DNA from: Nocardia sp. CNY236 | GTDB taxonomy: Bacteria; Actinomycetota; Actinomycetes; Mycobacteriales; Mycobacteriaceae | NCBI RefSeq assembly: GCF_000482385.1 | Contig: NZ_AXVD01000039.1 | Location: forward strand, 1-45,731 | DNA: 45,731 bases | Direction of reading: 5' to 3' | Shown: positions 38,737-45,731 of the stretch, piece by piece | How positions within the stretch are numbered: position 1 is the stretch's first letter | How the letters are laid out: every line of letters starts with the position of its first letter | The notes under the pieces: model-generated | What the model saw: only the letters and a program-made list of their open reading frames with translations | Databases searched by the model: none | Told to the model about the DNA's origin: nothing | Position numbers and translations under genes: made by a program

Positions 38737-40641
38737 TCAAGACTGTACGTCCCCGGAATTGCGCCCCTCACCCCCACCGGCAGGTTGCACGCCGGTGGCC
38801 GGCGATCCGCTCGGCCCCGTAACCGTCGCATCACCGGGTGCGGCCTCGACACCATGTTCGACGGTACCGTTCGACGCAGCGCGCGACGAACTCAGCTGTT
38901 GCTCGAACTTCCGCTCGTGCCGCGCACTCGGCTCCGGCAACTGCGCGCCGACCGAGTCGAGATCGGCGGACGACTCCGACTCACCCGCCGGCTTCGGCGT
39001 GCGCGTGGGCTCGAGCGACAGTGGACTCGGTCCCATTTTCTTGCCACGCACCATGGGCAAGGTCAGTCGGAAGCTCGCTCCCTGCCCGAGCTCGCCACAT
39101 GCCTCCAGCTTGCCTTCGTGGAGATTCGTATCCTCCGCGCTGATCGACAGCCCGAGCCCGGTGCCACCGGAACGACGCATCCTGGAAGGATCCGAACGCC
39201 AGAACCGGTTGAACACCAACTTCTCCTCGCCGGCCCGCAGGCCGACCCCCTGATCGCGCACCACAACGGCGACCGCATTGGCCGAGACGTCGGCGCGCAT
39301 CCGAAGCAGCACCGGCTTGCCCTCGCCGTGGTCGATTGCGTTGGCCAGTAGATTGCGCAGCACACGTTCCATGCGCCTCGGGTCCACCTCGGCGACCAAC
39401 GGCTCTTCCGGTAGATCCGTGATCACCTCGACGCCGGCGTCCTTGGCCAAATGTCGCACCGTGGAAATCGCAGCCCGCGCACACATCCGTACATCGAGAG
39501 ATTCGACCTGGAGTTCGGCGACGCCGGCGTCGTGGCGACTGATCTCCAATAGATCGTTGAGCAGGCATTCGAACCGGTCCAGTTCGTTGACCAACAACTC
39601 GGCGCTGCGGGCCAATGCGGGCTCGAGGTCGTCGCTGCTGCTGTGGATCAGGTCCGCGGCCATCCGCACCGTCGTGAGCGGAGTGCGCAACTCGTGACTG
39701 ACGTCGGAAGTGAATCGGCGCTGCAGATTGCCGAACTCCTCGAGCTGAGTGATCTGGTTGGATAAACTCTCGGCCATTTCGTTGAACGCCTGAGCCAAGC
39801 GGGCCATATCGTCCTCGCCGCGTACGAGCATGCGCTCCTTGAGCCGTCCGTCGGCGAATCTGCCGGCGATCCGCGCCGCGGAGCGGATCGGCAAGACCAC
39901 CTGTCGGGTAACCAACGCCGTGATCGCCGCCAGCAGCACCAGCAGCACCCCTCCACCGACCAGCATGGTGCCACGCATCAGCGCCAGGCTGCGCTCCTCG
40001 TTGCCCAGCGGGAAGATCAGGTAGATTTCGAGTGTCGGGATCTCATCGCTCGGACTACCGATGATCAGCGCGCGGCCGCGATAACCATCCGAGTCCGATA
40101 CCGTCGCGAACTGATAGCTGACCTGATTGCGCTGGACGAACCGGCGCAGCTCGTCCGGTACCTCCTCGATCGGGCCAGCGGAGATCCGCTGCATCGGCAT
40201 GCCGCCGACAGCACTCAGCGCTGCATCGAAGCTCCCTGCGGCACCGGCAGATTGACCCGTAGCATCGCGGTTCGACAATGCGTCGCGCGCATCCACCAGA
40301 CGCTGTGGTTGCGCACCGAACCCAGGTACGCCAGCGAGCTGGCTCTCGACGGTGTTACGGGCCCGGTCCATTTCTTCGATCGCCGCGTTGACCTTCGCAT
40401 CGAGCAGCCGGTCGGTGATCTGGCTGGTCAGCACGACTCCGAGGATGGTGATGACGATCAACGACAAGGTCAGAGTGGATACGATGACGCGGAGCTGCAG
40501 CGACCTACGCCACAGGTGCCCGAGGGCTGTGCCGACCGCGTGGAACCATGCCACCGTCGAGGCCAGCGCTTGCCGCAGTCGCACGACCACGCCATCCGCG
40601 CCGGCCTCGCGACCTGCGCCGGGCCCATGGTGGTCAGGCAA
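38737..40641 (-). CDS. mtrB: sensor histidine kinase MtrB
   Basis: A 634-residue membrane kinase of the MtrAB two-component system, which links cell division and envelope homeostasis. Transmembrane segments at about 51-73 and 225-247 flank a ~150-residue extracytoplasmic sensor loop; then HAMP, HisKA with the phosphorylated His316 in SDVSHELRTPLTT, and HATPase_c (DQGVGLRAGEE, GTGLGLSIS). The ~80-residue C-terminal tail is disordered and acidic, rich in Ser/Gly/Pro. The start is TTG 40641 with TGGAGG 8 nt upstream, and it sits 33 bp after mtrA. Confidence 0.96.
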   Translation of the reverse strand: MPDHHGPGAGREAGADGVVVRLRQALASTVAWFHAVGTALGHLWRRSLQLRVIVSTLTLSLIVITILGVVLTSQITDRLLDAKVNAAIEEMDRARNTVESQLAGVPGFGAQPQRLVDARDALSNRDATGQSAGAAGSFDAALSAVGGMPMQRISAGPIEEVPDELRRFVQRNQVSYQFATVSDSDGYRGRALIIGSPSDEIPTLEIYLIFPLGNEERSLALMRGTMLVGGGVLLVLLAAITALVTRQVVLPIRSAARIAGRFADGRLKERMLVRGEDDMARLAQAFNEMAESLSNQITQLEEFGNLQRRFTSDVSHELRTPLTTVRMAADLIHSSSDDLEPALARSAELLVNELDRFECLLNDLLEISRHDAGVAELQVESLDVRMCARAAISTVRHLAKDAGVEVITDLPEEPLVAEVDPRRMERVLRNLLANAIDHGEGKPVLLRMRADVSANAVAVVVRDQGVGLRAGEEKLVFNRFWRSDPSRMRRSGGTGLGLSISAEDTNLHEGKLEACGELGQGASFRLTLPMVRGKKMGPSPLSLEPTRTPKPAGESESSADLDSVGAQLPEPSARHERKFEQQLSSSRAASNGTVEHGVEAAPGDATVTGPSGSPATGVQPAGGGEGRNSGDVQS

Positions 40642-40674
40642 GCGATCGCCTCCACGCCCTCGGCTCGGGCCGGA

Positions 40675-41352
40675 TCACGGCGGTCCGGCCTTGTAACCCA
40701 CGCCGCGGACGGTCAGCACGATCTCCGGGTTCTCGGGATCTTTCTCCACCTTCGCCCGCAACCGCTGCACATGGACGTTCACCAATCTGGTGTCCGCGGC
40801 ATGCCGATAACCCCATACCTGTTCGAGTAGAACCTCTCGGGTGAACACTTGGCGCGGTTTGCGGGCCAGAGCGACGAGTAGATCGAACTCCAACGGCGTC
40901 AGCGAGATCTGCATACCACCGCGGCTGACCTTGTGGGCGGGTACATCGATGACGATATCCGCGATCGAGAGCATCTCGGCGGGCTCTTCGTCGATGCGAC
41001 GCAATCGCGCCCGGACACGGGCAACGAGTTCCTTCGGTTTGAACGGCTTGACGATGTAGTCGTCGGCACCGGATTCCAAACCCAATACCACGTCGACCGT
41101 GTCGGTCTTGGCGGTGAGCATCACGATCGGTACCCCTGAATCGGCCCGCAACGCCCGGCACACGTCGATGCCGTTCATCCCGGGCAACATCAGATCCAGC
41201 AATACCAGATCAGGGCGGATCTCCCGCACTGCCGCCAAGGCCTGTGTGCCGTCGCCGACCACATGCGGGTCGAACCCTTCCCCGCGCAAGACGATCGTTA
41301 GCATCTCGGCGAGTGCCATATCGTCGTCGACGACCAGAATCTTCGGCTTCAT
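40675..41352 (-). CDS. mtrA: response regulator MtrA
   Basis: A 225-residue OmpR/PhoB-type regulator, nearly identical to mycobacterial MtrA across the receiver and winged-helix domains. Phospho-acceptor Asp53 (VLLDLMLPGMNG), acidic pocket D9-D10-D11, conserved LTAKTDTVDVVLGLESGADD, Lys in IVKPFKPKE; the DNA-binding domain ends VQRLRAKVEKDPENPEIVLT. It starts MKPKILVVDD at ATG 41350-41352; GGGAGA lies some 17 nt upstream, too far for a strong site. The longer frame upstream is not conserved. It lies 79 bp downstream of tmk and upstream of mtrB. Confidence 0.97.
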   Translation of the reverse strand: MKPKILVVDDDMALAEMLTIVLRGEGFDPHVVGDGTQALAAVREIRPDLVLLDLMLPGMNGIDVCRALRADSGVPIVMLTAKTDTVDVVLGLESGADDYIVKPFKPKELVARVRARLRRIDEEPAEMLSIADIVIDVPAHKVSRGGMQISLTPLEFDLLVALARKPRQVFTREVLLEQVWGYRHAADTRLVNVHVQRLRAKVEKDPENPEIVLTVRGVGYKAGPP

Positions 41353-41431
41353 AAGTACTATGTTGTCATCTCCCAGGCCAGGATCGGGCCGCCACGCCAA
41401 CACTGGTCCCGAACCCGACGTGCGGCCGACC

Positions 41432-42079
41432 TCATCGCCCGGTGATTTCCGTGATACGTGCAGCCAATGCGGCCGGATCGTCACCGGATCGGTATATCCA
41501 CCACGGGCTACGCCAGCCGCGTTCGGCCAGCTCACGATACACCGAGGCAGTCCGGTACTGCAGACCGCGGTCGCGCTCGTAGGCATCGAGCGCGCGCGAG
41601 GAGTCGAGTTCGCCTCGCTGGCGAGCGCGCTCGGCCGCTAGCTCCACGGGTACGTCCAACAGCACCTGCACTGCGGGCGGCGGTACCGCGAACCGACCGA
41701 ACTCCAATTCACCGACCCAATCCACTATTTCACCCTCGGCAGACTGTCCGAGTCGAGCAGCGGAATAGGCGGCGCTGGAGGCGACATAGCGATCCAGCAG
41801 CACAACATCGTTGTCGGCCAGTAGCTTCGAGACTTCCTCACCGGCGTCGGCGCGGTCCAGCGCGAAGAGCAACGCCATACCGCTGACCGAGTCGACGAGG
41901 TCACCGTGCGCGCCGCGCAGTGCCTCGGCGGCAAGATCGGCATGCACCGACACTCCATACCGCGGGAAGGCCATCGTCACGATCCGCATGCCACGGCCGC
42001 GCAGCCGAGCGACGACCCGGTCGATCAGCGTCCGCTTGCCCGCGCCGTCGAGGCCCTCGATGGCGATCAGCACTCCCAT
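41432..42079 (-). CDS. tmk: dTMP kinase (thymidylate kinase)
   Basis: A 215-residue kinase phosphorylating dTMP to dTDP. P-loop IAIEGLDGAGKRTL near residues 4-17, DRYVASSAAYSAARLGQ as the DRY/LID region, and VLLDVPVELAAERARQRGE. The mycobacterial form of the LID (arginine-poor after the P-loop) is as expected for actinobacteria. ATG 42077-42079 gives the family length; the binding site is weak. It stands first in the tmk-mtrA-mtrB-lpqB order, 144 bp downstream of ahcY. Confidence 0.95.
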   Translation of the reverse strand: MGVLIAIEGLDGAGKRTLIDRVVARLRGRGMRIVTMAFPRYGVSVHADLAAEALRGAHGDLVDSVSGMALLFALDRADAGEEVSKLLADNDVVLLDRYVASSAAYSAARLGQSAEGEIVDWVGELEFGRFAVPPPAVQVLLDVPVELAAERARQRGELDSSRALDAYERDRGLQYRTASVYRELAERGWRSPWWIYRSGDDPAALAARITEITGR

Positions 42080-42223
42080 AACCAGGCAGGCTACCCCGCC
42101 TACCCAGTTCGCCCCATAGCGGCCGACGAGCGCGAACCCTTGGCCCACGCGCGGCGGGTGGGACCACGATCGACCGCTGCGGTCCCACTCGGCGCCCGGG
42201 CCGCCGCGCGCTCGCCATCGCGC

Positions 42224-43708
<1,485 letters not shown>

Positions 43709-43768
43709 CAGCCTCTCCTGGTTCGGCATGTACCACCGCCAGGCTAGTCCCTGACGACCGAATTCGGG

Positions 43769-44926
43769 CTATCCAGTTGCCCCGTGAGCCGTCAGGATCC
43801 GGTTGCGCTTGCGCGGCAGGATGTTGGCCAGTTCGACGTTGCCGCCGTAGTGGGCGAGCACCCGCGGATCCATGACACGCCGCCACACCGGCGGGACGAG
43901 CGCGAGCACGATCATGGCGGCGTATCCGGCGGGTAGTTGCGGCGCTTGATCGAAAGTACGCAGCGTCTGATAGCGACGACCGGGGTTTGCGTGGTGGTCG
44001 CTGTGGCGCTGAAGGTGGAAGAGGAAGATATTGGTGACCAGGTGGTCGCTGTTCCAACTGTCGCGCGGCGAGCAACGCGCGTACATGCCGTTCGACCGAC
44101 GGGCCCGCAACAGACCGTAGTGTTCGACGTAGTTCACCGTCTCGAGCAGGCAGAAACCGAATAGCGCCTGGATCACCAGCCAGGGCAACACCTGGACGCC
44201 GAATGCCACGACCAAAGCGCCGAACAACACGACCGTCATCGCCCATGCCTGCAGGATGTGGTTGCCGACGCTCCACCATCGCTCTCCCTTGCGCGCCAGA
44301 CGGGTGCGCTCCAACACAATGGCCGAGTAGAAGCTTCCGGATATACTGCGCGGCAGAAACTCCCACAGCGACTCCCCGAGCCGAGCGCTGGCCGGATCTT
44401 CCGGGGTCGCCACGCGCACGTGATGCCCGCGGTTGTGCTCGATGAAGAAATGCCCGTAGCCGGAGGGCGCGAGGGAGACCTTGGCCAGCCAGCGCTCCAG
44501 ATGCTCGGCTCGATGTCCGAGTTCGTGGGCGGCGTTGATTCCGATACCGCTGACGAATCCGAGGGTGACGGCCAGGCCGAGCTTGTCGGCCACTCGCAGC
44601 TCGTCACCGGCCCACATGGCGCTCGCGATCGCCAGCCCGAGCAGCTGTATCGGGATCACAAGATAGGTACACCACCGGTAGTACCGGTCGTTCGACAATA
44701 TGTCGTAGTACTCGTCTTTGGGGTTGCTGCCATCCAGCCCGATCGACAGGTCGAGCAGGGGAATCACGACGAGGATGACGATCGGGCCGATCCACCAGAA
44801 CACCTCGGCGCCTGTCTGGTACACCAGTTGCGACGGCAGTAACGCGGTCATGGGGGCAAGTAAGCCCAGAAGCCACAGATAGCGTTTGGGATCTGGTTTA
44901 TCCGACCATTTGCCGACTATTCGCAC
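43769..44926 (-). CDS. alkB: alkane 1-monooxygenase AlkB
   Basis: A 385-residue membrane di-iron hydroxylase of medium-chain alkanes. Histidine boxes: HELGHRAEH, EHNRGHHVR, LQRHSDHHA, with the AlkB signature NYVEHYGLLR. At least six hydrophobic helices. The GTG at 44924-44926 has GAGCGGGG about 6 nt upstream and starts near the family's usual ...DPKRYLWLLGL; the longer frame (TTG at 45025) is not protein-like. No rubredoxin domain is fused, and no rubredoxin gene lies between it and ahcY. The AlkX-type repressor gene lies just upstream on the same strand. Confidence 0.94.
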   Translation of the reverse strand: MRIVGKWSDKPDPKRYLWLLGLLAPMTALLPSQLVYQTGAEVFWWIGPIVILVVIPLLDLSIGLDGSNPKDEYYDILSNDRYYRWCTYLVIPIQLLGLAIASAMWAGDELRVADKLGLAVTLGFVSGIGINAAHELGHRAEHLERWLAKVSLAPSGYGHFFIEHNRGHHVRVATPEDPASARLGESLWEFLPRSISGSFYSAIVLERTRLARKGERWWSVGNHILQAWAMTVVLFGALVVAFGVQVLPWLVIQALFGFCLLETVNYVEHYGLLRARRSNGMYARCSPRDSWNSDHLVTNIFLFHLQRHSDHHANPGRRYQTLRTFDQAPQLPAGYAAMIVLALVPPVWRRVMDPRVLAHYGGNVELANILPRKRNRILTAHGATG

Positions 44927-45099
44927 ATTTGCCCCGCTCAATACGGACCCGAACTTCGATGCCTGAGCATGATTGCAGACTTCGCGTCGGTTGTACTCAA
45001 ATCGATACTTCGAATGTGCGGACAATCACAAAGGCTCCTCCGGCGTTCGCGAGGGCGCCTACCAGGAGTTATATGGCGTGGTGTGTGGGTGCTGTGGAC

Positions 45100-45720
45100 T
45101 CAGCGTTGCACCCGTGCCGCGAGGATCGCTTCGACGTAGGGACTCAACAACGCACTCAACTCCGCGGGTGCATCACGCTCGGCAGTGGGCGGAGTGGGAA
45201 TGTAGCTGAGCGCGATCCGCACCAGCGCGTGGGCGATCACGTCCGCCTCGGCGGCCGTCGGGGCCACCCAGCTGCGCTGAAAAGCCCCCGACAACCTCTC
45301 GGTCGCCCGCTCGAGCAACGGTCCGGCATCGAGTGTGATCAGCCGCAACAGATCCAACTTCGCCTCCCCCGCGACCAGCGACTGCACCAGCGGATCCGAC
45401 GCAGCATCGAGGAAGAAGTTGGCTATTCCATCTCGAAAGGCGGCACGCACGTCACCCACATTGCCGGTGACCGCGGCATCGACATGAGCAACCAGATCAT
45501 CGGCCAAGCGCAGAGCGTAAGCCTGCGCGAGACCGTTACGTGAACCGAACTCGTTGTACAACGTCTGCCGACTCACCCCCGCCCGGCCCGCGACGTCACC
45601 GAGCGTGATCTTGGACCAATCACGCTCGGTGAGCAGCTCACGCATCGCATCCAGAACCGACGTCCGCAGCAACTCCCGTGCGGCCTCCTGATAAGGAACA
45701 CTGCTTCCGGTACGCGGCAT
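45100..45720 (-). CDS. alkX: TetR-family repressor, AlkX-like (Rv3249c type)
   Basis: A 206-residue TetR regulator. The HTH reads DWSKITLGDVAGRAGVSRQT then LYNEFGSRNGLAQAYALRLAD, characteristic of the regulators that control alkB-rubredoxin operons in actinobacteria. The C-terminal ligand domain is unremarkable. The ATG at 45718-45720 is complete, though only 11 bp remain in the window upstream. In M. tuberculosis the orthologue follows the rubredoxins downstream of alkB; here it precedes alkB by about 170 bp, and may regulate it through that gap. Confidence 0.9.
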   Translation of the reverse strand: MPRTGSSVPYQEAARELLRTSVLDAMRELLTERDWSKITLGDVAGRAGVSRQTLYNEFGSRNGLAQAYALRLADDLVAHVDAAVTGNVGDVRAAFRDGIANFFLDAASDPLVQSLVAGEAKLDLLRLITLDAGPLLERATERLSGAFQRSWVAPTAAEADVIAHALVRIALSYIPTPPTAERDAPAELSALLSPYVEAILAARVQR

Positions 45721-45731
45721 ACCCGCGACAC

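Noticed and set aside
43709..43768. S-adenosylhomocysteine riboswitch before ahcY
   Set aside because: Only 60 bp lie between alkB and ahcY and no matching structure is visible.

Overview
The window is high-GC actinobacterial DNA with many GTG/TTG starts. Gene content and order match the Mycobacterium tuberculosis stretch from about Rv3205c to Rv3252c (moeZ, rhlE, whiB1, pdtaS, sigH-rshA, aroA-rsgA, secA1, hpf, lpqB-mtrB-mtrA-tmk-ahcY, alkB). The synteny, together with an extra desaturase, a wax-ester-synthase-type acyltransferase and an added redox cassette, suggests a mycolic-acid actinomycete outside Mycobacterium, most likely Nocardia or a close relative. That assignment is from memory of gene order, not from a search. 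I see no IS element, prophage, tRNA, rRNA or CRISPR array.

Layout. 1-6.3 kb: TIGR02569-type protein, moeZ (sulfur transfer) and a DUF3152 protein with a metzincin-like motif, all on the minus strand; then an 864-bp gap, a TetR regulator, a DUF3107 protein and a MiaE-like ferritin-fold protein. 7.0-12.8 kb: rhlE helicase (apparently a CTG start), a membrane-anchored propeller protein, a histidine phosphatase coupled to a GNAT acetyltransferase, a small membrane protein and a diacylglycerol-kinase-family lipid kinase. 13.0-18.6 kb: a stress and redox regulation block with whiB1, pdtaS, a biotinyl carrier protein, the 24-residue ribosomal protein bL37, sigH-rshA with a recognisable SigH-type promoter, a YbaK deacylase, a small secreted protein and an SRAP/YedK protein. 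19.0-21.3 kb: aroA-rsgA, with rsgA apparently starting at a CTG that overlaps the aroA stop.

21.3-24.5 kb is a cassette I do not recall from the mycobacterial locus: a Crp/Fnr-type regulator, a thioredoxin-fold lipoprotein, CcdA, and on the opposite strand a CPIC peroxiredoxin-like protein followed by a truncated tandem copy. A dyad with CRP-type geometry lies between the regulator and the thioredoxin gene. 24.7-34.8 kb: secA1 diverging from a lipid block (WS/DGAT-type acyltransferase, DUF6912 protein, ferredoxin-reductase hybrid, two DesA3-type desaturases, BluB-like nitroreductase). The reductase and the second desaturase share a 21-bp upstream motif, 17 of 21 bases identical, suggesting one regulator for the electron donor and one of its acceptors.

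34.9-45.7 kb: a 57-residue unknown, then minus-strand hpf, comF, lpqB, mtrB, mtrA, tmk, ahcY, alkB and an AlkX-like TetR regulator. The envelope/cell-cycle two-component system MtrAB-LpqB is intact. The alkane hydroxylase locus is rearranged relative to M. tuberculosis and has no adjacent rubredoxin genes.
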